DNA of 64,000 nucleotides, from positions 51,407,675 through 51,471,674 of the forward strand of contig CM018048.1 in the NCBI GenBank assembly GCA_008638375.1, written 5' to 3'. The first letter of the stretch is position 1, and each line of letters starts with the position of its first letter. The position numbers and the translations under genes were made by a program. The DNA comes from Nyssa sinensis (lineage: Eukaryota > Streptophyta > Magnoliopsida > Cornales > Nyssaceae). The notes beneath the pieces were generated by a model, which saw only the letters and a list, made by a program, of their open reading frames with translations, did no database searches and was not told the origin of the DNA. Of this stretch, positions 1-13,535 are shown in pieces.

Positions 1-328
1 TTATTTCATGGCCTTGTTATTTTAATATCTTAATAATATTTTTTAAATTTGTGTGTTTTTATGCCAATTTTAATTGAAATAATATTAGGTTTTTATTATA
101 TGGTCATATAAAAAATATAAAAAAATTATATATATTCAATGTGTTTCTAACGTGTCTGTGTTATACTTTTTTATAAAATAACGTGTCTACGTGTCGTATC
201 TTATCCGTGTCTCGTGTCCGTATCTGTATCCATGTCCGTATCCATGTTTCTTAGATCTTCATTGTCTGAAATTCTGAAAAGTTTGGAAATCTTTCCTTCA
301 AAATCATGTAGTAACATCACTTGTCATG

Positions 329-775
329 TCAGAATCTTACGATATCTCCTGACCCTGCCACAAACTCTAGATTTGCCAAGAAATCCACCCATCCCTTCTT
401 AATCCCCATCCAAATCCCCCACCCCATAAGAACCTTACCTATCTCTTCCGATGTCCACCCTCCCCGCACACCTTTAAATTTTCTCTCCACTGCCTCCTCC
501 ACAAAGACCCCATCTTCTGAATAAAACCTCCACAATCACAGGAAACCACCATTGAAACTTTTTCAATATTTTCTCTAATGATGCTAGAGTGAACAGGGAC
601 AAAGTATGTGGAAATACTTGTAAGCGTACTGTTTATGAGAGTGAGATGCCGCCCTCCTTTTGATAAGTATTGCCATTTCCATCCTATCAGACTTCTTTGA
701 AATCTCATCAATTTCCTCTCCTTTTGATTTGAGGAAAGCCAAAGCTCCTTTTAGTTTTTGGCTTCTCTTTCTCAT
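329..775 (-). mobile_element. LINE (L1-type) reverse transcriptase fragment, decayed
   Basis: Read on the minus strand, two overlapping frames give peptides typical of the C-terminal part of plant L1-type LINE reverse transcriptases: a stretch around WKWQYLSKGGRHLTLINSTL (about 580-690), then a piece with KKGWVDFLA and a GSGDIVRF motif (about 329-400). The frame changes between these pieces, so this is a dead remnant. The family match is from knowledge of plant LINE proteins. No 5' end, poly-A tail or target duplication was found. Confidence 0.6.
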
Positions 776-3469
776 CCATTTAGGGGAATTGAGGAATTGT
801 TACTGCAGATCTAGGGTTGCCTCTTGACAAGATAATCTTGCCAATAGTATGTGAAATGCCTTTATCTTCCACATTCAATAGTGTCTACCTAGGGAACCAT
901 AGGGTTTTTTTATTTTACCTGTCTTCAAATTGCGTTGGGTAGAATTCTTTTGAGATCAGTAAGAAACTTGAACAACGGGATATGTGATTGTCATTGGATC
1001 TCTATTCTTGCAAATTTGGCTTTTAATTCTCAAGATTGTGGCCAAAACTTGGATTTTCCGAGAGCATTAAAATCTGTACAAGCAGCCTTACTGGGTATAT
1101 TTGAAAGAAAGCTGGCGTTGTGGTTTCATGTTAGACCGTCGACCTTATTAAAAATTGATGTCTATGAAGCATGAACACAAATTCAGGATACAAATGAAAC
1201 ACGGGATAGACAAACTAATATAAAATATTCTAAAATAGTAAGACACAAATACGTTAAAGATACAACAATATATATGTGTATCATGGTTAAGTTACCATAA
1301 TTCTCTCCTCCCTAGTGAATTGTGAATTGGATTGCACAATTCAAAACATGTATTATTAGCGATTTGGAACATAAGATTTAATGTTGCAATTTAAAATATC
1401 AAAAGCCCTAAAAAAATTATATAACAAACAAAAAAATACGCACATACGTCATTGAGATTTTTATTTTATAATGGTTTGGATTTGTTAGAATTTTTCCATG
1501 TATATATAAATATATACATGTGTATATGTGTGTGTGTGTGTGTGTGTGCGTGTATATATATATATATATATATATGAATATTATTACAAACGCAATAAAA
1601 AAATATTACGTTCCAAATAAACGTATTTCGTTCCAACAATGCAATCCGAAGAAGCCTCCCTTTACGTACCATATTCCATAACAAGTAACATTTGCTATGT
1701 ATGAATGAATAAAGTTAATAAATAACTCAAAAAATTAATAAATGATTTTTTGTTAAAATATTGACACATCTTATGACAAACTATTTTTTTTTATGAATCT
1801 ATTAGATTTCTTATTAATAATATTATATTTCATGTGAAGTGAGGATTATGTTGCATGGGCATGAATTTGAGAGTTGGGATCATAGTCAACATGTTTTACT
1901 CCCATTATATCTTATTATTTCTTTTCTCAGGAGTAGTTCAAGTATTTAAAACCCTTGCTATTTTTTTCCTTATATTCATATATTATATTAAAATTGTCAC
2001 ACCTCAATGTTAAGATATTTCTTATGTATCTCTTAGTGTCCATAAAATATCAGATATGTATTTGCGATTATCCAAGTAATATCAGTACATATCTGATAAG
2101 GGAACAACTACCTTGTGGCAGTATTTGTGTTTCATCGATTGATGTTGATGTTTCTTTTTGTTTTAATGAATTATCATCTGTTATGTCAAGGGACAGACCA
2201 ACTTTGTACTTATCCAAAAAAGAAAAAGAAAAAAAGAAACACCAACTTTGTTTCCATTGTGTTTTTTTTTTTATTAATTTTTTTAAGATGTTGCTAGGTG
2301 GCAAAATTCTCATAAAGAAAGGTAAGAAACATAATGAAGTACTTGAATGCAAAGGAGCAAATTACAATGGGTTAAGGTCCACATGCTTTGCGGGAGTCAT
2401 CCTCTAGCATATGTCAATGGTGGGATGGAGAATTGTGTTTTTTTTTTCCTTGATGTGATTGGAGTGGTTTTGGTGCTCCGAATAATAGATAATCGAAGTC
2501 CAAAAAAGGAAAAAAATACATAATCTTGAGAGTTGGACAATTTTATTTAGAGAATTTAATCATACAAAATGAAAATGATTGATGTGGTAGGTCCTTGGGG
2601 TGGGGGGTGGGAGGGCTAAGTAGAATATGATTTTGTGAGGGAAGACCTCGAGATAGCAGACTTGATAGTTTTACTATATTATTGGACTTAGAGATTTGGG
2701 TGTTGAGTGCTTTGAAGATGGCATTGGTGGGAGTTGCTTTGGACCATTTTTTCATTCTCTTGAATGGCTTGACCTTTAATTGTGATCCATTCCTTCAAAT
2801 TTGGGAATATATGATTCCCTAACTTTGTGGGTCTTGTGGAAAGCTGTGCAAAGCCTTTGAGGTTTGTGGCTCTGCTTGTAGAAGCCTCTTTATCAAAGGG
2901 AAAATTTTAGGCCAAGCTTTTGAGGAGATTTACCAGTGTAGAGAAAAGTAGTCACCTAACAAATTATTTCGTAGGCTGGTGAACACTACAAGTTGATCAA
3001 TTTAGCATGTGGAACTCAGTGCAGGGGGATGAGTTGGCCATTGAAGACGATTTGGTAACGGAAGTGGGGAGGATTTGTGTAAGAATTCATCATTGTCGTT
3101 ATTTTTCAAAATGAACCTCAAGGTGGGGGATGAGTTTTTATGGATGATAATCAAATTTTTATATGAACCCTCTTATTTGCTACAAAGTTTCATAAGAGTG
3201 TTGTTATTGGTGTTCGAGAAGGGTTGGGATTCATCCTCCTATTCAAGGAACTCAAGTGAGGGATGGGTTCTCTTTCCACATTTTATTTGGTCCCTTGCTC
3301 TGTGAGTCTATGTTACAAATCCAAGTTGATTGAGGAGTCAATATTGGAGTGGGTGGAAAAAGTCTTGCTTTGGAAAGATGATATTTATATTATAAGCAAG
3401 GAAAAAAAATAGATTTCTTGAGGAAGGGGGATGGATTTTGTGAGTAAGAGCTCATCCTACAACAATTCT
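776..3469. other. Non-coding stretch, no gene recognised
   Basis: No convincing coding exon was found. Short open stretches at 935-1174 and 3075-3305 do not resemble a protein I know. The stretch holds the microsatellite at 1523-1575. It is probably an intron of, or upstream DNA for, the MINDY gene whose first visible exon starts at 3994. I looked for the missing MINDY exons, which should carry the catalytic Cys peptide, and did not see them. Confidence 0.4.
1523..1575. repeat. Compound microsatellite (TG)n-(TA)n
   Basis: A run of TG dinucleotides passes through one CGTG interruption into a run of TA dinucleotides. It is seen directly and likely varies in length between individuals. Confidence 0.9.
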
Positions 3470-3960
3470 ACTTACTCAACAAACCTTAACTGCAAGTACT
3501 TGGGGTTGGCTATGGATTTGTCTTCTCTAGTTTGCTTTGCATAATATCATACCCCTAGTAATTTATAAGGAAATTATGTTCTTTCTCACAACCTCAATCC
3601 ACGTTAGTCTTGTCGCGTCTCTCGTCTTTTTGGTACCTTCAACTTACATCGATTTACTTCTCTACAATGTGCATGAATTTGTCTATATTTCACATGACTA
3701 AACCATCTCATACAACTTTGTAGTTTGTCCTTTTTTTGGTGGACAACTTTGCATTGTCTTATATTCAACTGGTGCCACTTCTACCTTTCTACAGATATGT
3801 TGCTTATTCTCTCTTTTCTTGTATTCCCACTTATTCTTCTCAAAATGCTCATTCAGTTGCATTAATTTTTATTCTATTTTTTCTTGAATTTAGTTGTTTG
3901 CTATCTTGGACTAATCATAGTTTGGAGTCTTTGGACTATTGTACAAAAGTTACTTTAGTT
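3470..3960. mobile_element. Probable RTE-type LINE 3' region
   Basis: The stretch starts with a segment containing CTTGGGGTTGGCTATGGAT and continues with CT-rich text that includes ACCATCTCATACAACTTTG. The GGGGTYGGCTA motif followed by ACCATCTC is a frequent signature of the 3' region of plant RTE-type LINEs, in reverse orientation. That assignment is from memory of the family. It ends just before the first visible MINDY exon (3994), so it would lie at the end of that gene's preceding intron. Confidence 0.4.
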
Positions 3961-3993
3961 TGATGACCAGTATTCTTTGTGCACGTCTTCCAG

Positions 3994-6900
3994 GATTATG
4001 ATACTGCACATGCAATTGGGTCAAAATCCTACAATAGTCTCATGGGGGAGCTTGTTTCACTGGAAACACGAGACATGGAGGGTGAACATAAAAAGAATTC
4101 TGAAGAAGATTGTATTGATTTTGTTGCTGCAACAACTGCAGCTCTAGGAGTTCCTTCTCCATGCCTTTCTAGAGGTAGATCTTTTGATGATTCTCCGCAG
4201 TCTGTCTCTGATGACAATAAAGCAAGAAAAGGAGACCTTGAAGAAGAAGCAGAGCTGTTGAGAGTCTTGAAATTGTCAGAGGTTGAATTACCTGCTTCAG
4301 TGGATGATACACTTGCAGTCAATACTAATGAGCAAAATTTAGCTACATGTCCAAAAGAAAGTGCATATCTCAAGAAGTCTGAAGCTGTAGGTCTTGTGGA
4401 GACAGTAAAAGTGCATATTGGTGATGAAAGTCAAATGTCTCATCTGCAAGAACCATCTATGCCCAACAATTGCAATGCTTTGAGCAATTACAATAATGAT
4501 CTGGTGACTTCTGACATAGTTGCAGGGGAAGTTGTTTGTTCATCCTCACAGACTGATCAGGGAAACCACAATGATCAATCAACTTCTGAAAAATCTGGAG
4601 AATGTATCATATGTAAAGATGTTGAGAAAGCAATTGTTGATGTGCTGGTCCAGAATGAAAATGCACCTATTGATTCTTCTGGACCACATCCCGCATCTGC
4701 ATGTGAAAACCGCATGAATAATTCTGGAGGAAATGAACTGGTTGAGAACCTATCTACTTCCAAAGCCGGTAAAGACGGGGCAGAAGATATTCAAAGTTGT
4801 TGTGACACTACAGAATTTTCTATTTTATCTGCACCTAATACAGATTCAGATTCATCTAGTGGCAGAAGACAACACACAGATATACCTGAAGCTTTTACTT
4901 CAAGTGTTGATAGCAGTGAGCCCATTTACGAAGGAGAGGAATGCATATTGGATTCAGGAACAACAATTTATGAAGACCGAGAGCCTATGTATGAGGGTGA
5001 GGTGGTCCTTGCTGAACAAGTGGACAAAAGCACCAGAGATGCCTATGATGCAAGTGCCAAGGATGAACTCACTCCAAAACAAGGTAATAAGTTAAGTGCT
5101 CTGTATTGAAGAAGTGGGTATATGATTTGTTTTTAGTTTCTCTATTTTCCCGTGTTCATTTATGTGTTCTCTAACCAAGGATGAAATTTTAAACACCCTA
5201 TTTACCCTCTTCTTAATTCTGTTAGGGGAATTGATCCGGAATTTTCTGAAGAACAGTGCTAGTCAGTTGACCATAAATGGGTATGTCAGTTTCTTGTTTG
5301 GCTCTAGAAGTTCTCATTTCTGTTTAGAATCAATATGTTTTGCTTTTCTGGGTGTAAGGAGGTTTTTTCATGTTTATATTTTTACTTTGTTTGGGTTAAG
5401 GTGTTTTTTATTTATTTTATTACTGTTTTTGCATTATTGCAGGCTATTTTGCTTACAAGATGGTTTGAAAGAACGTGAGCTTTGTGTTTTTTTCCGTAAT
5501 AATCACTTCAACACCATGTTCAAGGTCAGTTGCTGTCAAGTTTGTGTTTCTTTGTCATATTTTAATAATTAGTGTTGCTGCCAACTACACTAGTAGATGG
5601 TGAATAAGTTGAAGATAAAAGGATTTAGAATTTTTGTTTCGGTCAACATCAGTTTTCAGGGTACTTATGGAGTACATCTTCTTTGTAGTTTGAAGGTGAA
5701 CTATATCTTTTGGCTACAGACCAAGGTTACATAAATCAGCCTGACTTGGTATGGGAAAAGCTAAATGAGGTAAGAACTTACTCTCTGATTTTCTTTATTA
5801 GGAACATTTCAATAACTGATGTATTGAATCTTAGATTTCAGTATTTCACTGCTGATTTTATTCCTTTAATTTTGATTTGCGAGATTTTTTTAAATTTTTT
5901 TTTAAGATTCCTCAAATAATCTGAAAAATAAAAATACTGAAACTTACCTTATTTTCCTTGAAAATATTTCTAAGAATTATGCAGATTTTACTTATTGATG
6001 CTTTTGTCCAATATGTTTGCTTGAGAATTTCGTAATAGCTATGTTATTTTTTGTAGGGTTATCATTTTGCAGACTTGGTATTTTAAGTTTGATTCGTGAT
6101 GTTTTTCAGGTCAATGGTGATACATTGTTTATGACTGGTAATTTCAAGGAATTCAAGGTAGAAGATCATGCCAATAGCATCTGGGATGAACAAAACGCCA
6201 TGACCAGTACTGCTGTGCGTAGCTTTTTCTTTAATACCAATAGTTTTAAATTTGTCACTGTGGCTTTTGTGAAACTAATTTCAATTCATTTGGTTCAGGA
6301 CTATCTTGCCCGTGTTGACAATTCGGCACAAGTGGATTCACATTTCAAGTAATTATCCTTACTGGTTCTGGCATATGCATTGATTTCTTAACCTGTAGGT
6401 TGTACAAAGAGAACTAAAAGTAGACATGTTGTGACGGGTGACAATGTTTTCTAATTCATATTGTTGAATCTCATTCTGGTGGTAGTTATGGATCAAATTG
6501 GTTGTTTTATATATTGATTAATTATATTTCTCATTATCCTGTTTGTCTATTGGCAATTTTGTAATTGTCTCTTATGAGGAAACTGTACCATTTGGATAGG
6601 TTAATTTATGAAACCTGGAACAAATGTTGGAATTTTGTTTTAAATTTTGCATTAAGTCCATGCCTGGTAAATATTTGAATGAGATATTAAAAGTTAAATA
6701 GATATGCTTCAAAGTTTTGAATTGAATTTGTCTGAATAATTTAGCAAATCATTTGTTTCGAAATTTTATTCCTTGGAATGTTTAATTTTCTTGTCTCGAG
6801 GACACTTCATGTTCACAATTGTCAGTAACTCATTTTTATTCATATAAATTATGAAAGAGCTATTTAACTCTATATGTTTCTATTGTGTTGGGATCATAGT

Positions 6901-9900
6901 TTTAAATCGTGGTATCGGGACATGTAATGGTCGCGATAGTGGTGTAACGGTATAAGTAGTATCGGTTGATACATAACGTGAATCGGGGTCCGCACCCGTG
7001 AATTTTTTGTATTCACTAGAAAATTCCTTAAAAGTTTGATATGCTTAGTTTTGCTCCAATTTATTACTTTTTAATGTTTGTAATTATTTTTATAACTCCT
7101 ATGAAAAAAATTACTTATTGTATAGGACTTTATACTAGTTTTATATCAAAGTAAGAAGAAAGTACAATCTATTATGATGGATTATGACAACTAATAATTA
7201 AAAATGTAACTATAAGTAATTTCAGCAAATATAAAAAAATAAAATAAAACATGAACAAAGAATACACTATAGTTGAATATTAATTGTTAACTAAAGGACT
7301 TAAAGCCAAACACATAATTTAGCAAAATAACAAAAAATATAAATGTGATTAATCATATTACAATAGTCGAGTTTTCTACCACAAAAAAAAGGAAAAGAAC
7401 TCAAGATCAAGGTTGTTGAAATGTGTATCGGAGGACGTATCATTTTTCAAAAAATGTGTATCGGAAGATACACAATTTTTAAAATATATTTATAAATATA
7501 TATACATATGAATATATAAATACACGTTGTTAAAAATGATACAAATAACATTTTAACTCTCTTATAAAAATAAAAATTCAGCTTAAATTCCATAATTCAT
7601 ACAATATAAGAAATAAGAAATTATAAATATTAAATACTATAAGTTCCAATCAGACAACAATAAAATTTTATTTTTTTTAGAATAAAAATTCTTTTTTGGT
7701 AAGGTAGATTGTATAAATTATAACCAAACAATATATACAATGTACAAATAGAATGCAACACACAAAGAAATTTGTACAAGTTACATAATGCAAACAGAAT
7801 GCAAATACTATTAGAATAGGAACTTAGAGTTTGATGGGTAGATGATAGAGTTGGAGAGCGCGATCGTTCATCAGAACTGTATCGTAGGATATGGTGCAAA
7901 ATGATACAAAATACCACGACGTATTGTTTTTCTGCTCTATCGAAACCTATCGTATGATACGTATCGCATATTGTACGATACTAACAACTAATGCTCAGGA
8001 TACTTTTTTATGATTTTAGAGCAAAAATATTAATATAAAAACAAAGTATCAAATAAATAATTTCTACAATTAGAATTTTTTTTTGGTGGAAGTAGCCTAA
8101 GCCTTAGTGATAAGATTCATTCATTTTAAGCAACATCTACTAAATTTAATAAGATAAAATTTTACTTTTAAGTTTGTTGTAATAAATAATTAAATATAAT
8201 TTTAGGACTTACTAAACACTTTGACCATATCCATAATTCCAAATCTTGTGTTTGATAAATTTAAATTACTAGATTTATGTCCACAAACGAGTTTTTTTAG
8301 CCCTTAGAATAGAGAAAAAGAGAAAAATGTACCATTATTGTTACATATTGGCCGATACTGTTACACATTGGTCTGTAACAACCGTTATGTAATGGTATCG
8401 GCCGTTACGCCTGTGAATTTTCTACTAACGGTATCAGAGGGTTCAAAATAGGTTACGTAATGGCCGTTACATTACATAACGGCCGATATTTAATACCATG
8501 GTTGTGATTCATTATTATGTTGTATATTGTTTTGGCAGTTCTGATCTGCAATTAGCAATAGCTCTTCAACAACAGGAGTTTGAGCAGCAGCCACAACGTA
8601 ATTTGCAGCAGCCGACTGTTAGTGGTGGTTCAAGGCTGTTCACAGGTCCCCACTCCCAGGTAGGCTTTATATTTCACAACTATTTATTTTTCTACCTCTG
8701 AAAGTACCCTCATTTTTCTTGGTGGTTTCATTTAGGTTCCATTTGGATTAAGGGATTTCAAATGAATGGTTTTTTTTTTTTTTATCAATTATCAGATATG
8801 GATTTAACATTTTAAATTTAGGTTTCAACAAGATGCATGGATTGATTTGAGAACCTTTCATGTGTGGATTATAAATAATAAAGTGAAAGTTGTTATTTGA
8901 AATCCATGCCGTGAAGGATTCTAGTTACCGAGGATCCTTATGAAATACATTTCCCATATCTCTAATCTAAGGTTTCCCATCCAATTCCAATAGAAATGTT
9001 CTCTATACATTTGTAAATTTAACCCCCAAATCCTTAACTTGAAATCTACTCATCCAAATGCACCATTAGTGTTACATCTGAATGTTGAGGTTAATATTTT
9101 TTAAGTATGCTTGATGATACTGTTTATCAGTTCAACTTTGGATCAACTGGTAACTCGAGCGGATATCTGAAAGAGCAACTAATGTACCGGGTTAAGAAAG
9201 TATTGAAGCAATCTTGGGCCTTGATGTAACCAAATCCATCATGAAATAGCAAAAAATTACTTGATGCTGGACATAGATATTACAGAGAATATTGGTTGGT
9301 TTAATCATGGGAAATATTCCTAGATGAAGATGTAATGAAGATTTTAGATTTCAAAGCACATGACTTCTTTTTGCTGAGAATAAGTTTTTTAGACTCCAAT
9401 TGTGGTTATTTTAACCCCTAACTTGGAATTGGAATTTTATTGCTAAGGGGCGACAGAGAGTAAGATTGGAAGGAGGTGGTGGAGGTTTGCTTAGAAAAAA
9501 GTTTGAAAACACAACCACATGGAAAGTGATAGCTGTGACCTACCTAGAATGATTAAAGGGCATGAAATTAAGGTGTCAACCCCAACAAAGTTTCTAGGAT
9601 GGTTGCATTCCTCTGGCTTACAGGTCAGGGTCGCAATTGCATCATAGGTGAATCCACTGCCAAAGTTGAAGTAGGATCACTATTCTTCTGCAGTCTACAA
9701 TTGTTTTTTTTTTAACAACCTTCGGTGATCATCTCATTGGTGGATCTCCCTTAGAAAGCAGGCCCGGGTTCCTCCAGACAAGCCTAGAGAAAGTTGTTGC
9801 TTCAGCCTTCATAGGGGACCAGACTGACCAATAGGGCTATTGGCAGCATTGAAAAGCCCCATTTTGGTGCCAAAAAGTATTTATAGAAGCCTGATGCCTA

Positions 9901-12900
9901 CCTAGGAGTCAGGACACAGGTTACCCACATGAGGATGTGTCCTTGGGTTGGGATGAGAATAGCTCCTTTCATTTGGTAAGTTGAGGAAAATCCCCTTTCC
10001 TTTAAGCCCTGTTTCGATGACGTGAATGGAAGGAAGATCAAATATGAATTGCTAGTAATGGGAGGCCAAGTACTAGTGTGATTCTTTTTATCATTCCATT
10101 CATGCACAAGACGAAGGCAGAAAATTTGTTCCAGAAATAATGTACATTCCAATTCAGTGTAATTATAACTAATGATGATTTGTGGAAAAAAAATTTCCTG
10201 GTAATTAGTCAGCTTATCTGTCAACTATAATTCAGAAAGAGCTACATTAAAAGTAACTATTAATTAGTTATTATAATAAGAGGATTTTTTGGCTATTGAG
10301 CAGTCATTCTATGACTTGAGTTGAAGACTTTTTTTTGTTTTGTTTTGTTTTGGTTTTTGATCAGTAAAATATGTATGTAATATGTTGGGTGGGGGTAGGA
10401 ACCCATATGTACAACAAGGGAGACTGACTACAAAAATTAAAGCCTGAAATCCCCTAAAAAACCTACAAAAGAATCTACATACATGGGATTATCTTCTTAT
10501 AATGCAAAAAGGAATCTTTCAGACAAATTGGGATTGCTCTTGCCCCTTAAAAGCCTCCTATTTCTTTCCAAGAGGGGCCAACTTTCATATCTTCTTCGCT
10601 TCCTAACTCGGCTGCACCTCCAACTGAAAAATCCTCCTGAACTACATTGTTGGCATCACCCAACTACAACCAAACAAAGAGAAGATCAAACTCCACATAT
10701 CCTTAGCCATACGACAATGAATAAATAGGTGATCCATTGTCTCCACTACCTCCTCACACATACAACATCTATTCGCCAAATGGAATTCCCGCTTTTGTAA
10801 ATTATCCATAGTCTAGATAACTCTCCAAATTGTAGACCACACAAAAAAAGCAACTTCACGCTAAATGGAATCTCCGCTTTTGTAAATTATCCATAGTGAA
10901 GATAACTCTCCAAATTGCTGACCACATAAAAAAGCAACTTCACAGGGGGGGGGGGTTCTGGCCTTCCAAATTTGTTTCCATGGAAATCCCCTACATTCCC
11001 AGCCTTCAAGGCCTTGTAGAATGATATAATAGCGAACTTTTTGTGAGAGTCCATTTCCCAAACCATTCTATCCTCCCTCCCATTAACCACCTTAAATTTA
11101 TTCAACAACTCCAAAAACTTATCTACATCTCCTAAATCCCAATCATGGAAATTTCTTCGAAAGCATGGACTCCACACAAACTCTTCACCCACCATAGAAA
11201 TACAATCTGCCACTAAGGGCCCACTTGTTTGGACGGTCTGCGGCCAACTTATGTGGTTTGGGCGTCCAAACCTACAATTAATGGATTGCAGGCCCGTTTG
11301 TTTTGTAAATCAACTAAGCACTTACAAGCAATGATCAAAATTTCGTTTCTTTTCTATCGAAACGGTTGAAACGTTTCTGTTTCTCAGGGAACGGGAACCG
11401 AAACGAAACACTAGTAGAATATCGAAATTCACATGTTTCCATGGAAACAAAATAGTTTCCGTGGAAACATACCAAAACTAATGGAAACATACCGAATCAG
11501 AGGAAACATTTCTTTTGTATCAACAATAATTCTAGAAGTTAGTGAAAAATATTATCCATTTATTTTTCAAGGATTAAGGCTTAAAATTACAAGAAGATAT
11601 TTCTATTATTTTTCCTAAAATAATAGAAAAGTAGTAGAGGAAATAAAGTGTAGAAAAACAACTATTTTAATACTAAGTTATTAATTATAATAGATTTAAA
11701 TCGCTATTTATGTTACTTTCTATTTTATATGTAACTTGTATCAAATTATCTAATTTGTGGATATTAGATAGTATGTATCTATTATGTCAATTATCATGAA
11801 TTAGTGTCATTTATCATGAATATGATGTATATTCCTTAAACATACACAAATATTCAATAAATAAGCTTATTTGTATAAATAAATAAATTTTAAGTTATGT
11901 TTCTTCATGTTTCCAATTTTTTTTCCGTTTTCATTATGTTTCCAAAACGCTTCCGTTTCCGGATAGACCGAAACTATACATTGGAACGATATTTTGCTCC
12001 TTGCTTACAAGTCGAAATTGACCTGGACCGCGCGGAGAGGCCAAAGCGCTTCCTGCTTAATGTGGTTAGGGCCACTTCTATTCTTTCCAAATTTGCCAAC
12101 TATTTTTGATGTTATTATGGTTATGCCATCACGTAAATGTACCATCTTATGCCCCTTCAATTCCAAATATTCCTTTTGTATCAGTTTGAAGTTGAACTTA
12201 AAAAATTAGTTAAGATCTATTGGATTTGGATTCACACATACCTCGATATTAATAATCAGGTCCGGATTCAAATCATCCACATCGAAGGTTCAATTTCATG
12301 TTTCACATGGAAGGGGGAATACAAATGATAAGCGACTGCTCAGTCTGCCCTAGTTTTGTAAGAGGATGCAATTACTTCAGCCAGCAGCCTGAACCTGCCT
12401 GGAGAGAAGCAAAGAAATTCGATTTTGTCTCAAATGGATGTGGACGAATTAGACATCCTTAAAATCTCTCATATTCGTTTCCTTCCAGATCACCAAAGAG
12501 AGAGCTAGTGAAGAAATATGTCAAAAAACTAAAAAGAGGACGTCTTTCATTTCATTGAAGAAACTTGGGATATCATAATGATGTTAAAAATATACAAATT
12601 AAAAGTGATAATAAATTAAAATTACTTAGAAATGTGGAAATATTACGAAAATAAATTTCACCAATCAAAAAAAATATTACAAAAATAAATTTCTAATTTT
12701 TGTTACAGTTCTTTAACAACCTAAAACAATATTTTAATGACATTAACTTCAGAATTGTATGGAACCACAAATTATCAATTCAAATGGGATAATGTCTCTT
12801 TATTGTAAGTAGCTAATGGATGGCCAACCATGTGAAAAGCAAACAAATTCAACAGTATGCTGGTCTTTTTTCCTTAAAGGAAAGAATGATTATCTTAAGC

Positions 12901-13491
12901 GCGAGATAAATTAGAGGTGGAGAAAGGATTGGAAGGAGTATGAGAAAGAAGTTTACATAGAAAACAAAATTAAGTGAGAGATAGAACTACACGGTGATTA
13001 CTAGCTATTCTGGCTTCATGGTGGTGAGTTGAAGCCTTAACTCCAATACCCAAGAGGAACATATCAAAAGGCACAAGAGGAAAAGCTTGTTATTGTTCTC
13101 ACAGTAGTGACCCAACCAAAAGAATCCCTTCTTGTAAGCATCAGCCCCTTTGGTCCCTTGGTAGCATCTCTGAGAGAGAGAGAGAGAGGATCAAATTTGT
13201 CCACTGGTGGTCATCACTGATAACTTCCTTGAGCATCAAATTTGAATGAGATTGGAACCATAAGCTTCAATTACCTGGAAGGTTAAACAGGTTATGCAAC
13301 TCAGCAGTTGGACCAGCAGTTTTTACAGATCGTTTTTAACATTCTTTTGAAGGAGAAATGGTCTTGGGGGTTTATAAATCTGGTAAATGAGGCTGGGTGC
13401 TGGTCTTGTCTGGTCTGTTTTCTTAGAACTTTCGGCTCTCATATTTTGGAATTCTAAGGCCCAATGTATATCTAGATGTCAAGTATTAGAC

Positions 13492-13535
<44 letters not shown>

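Noticed and set aside
2115..2407. Plus-strand open frame of up to 150 codons
   Set aside because: The translation is Lys/Phe-rich low complexity driven by A and T runs, with no recognisable domain.
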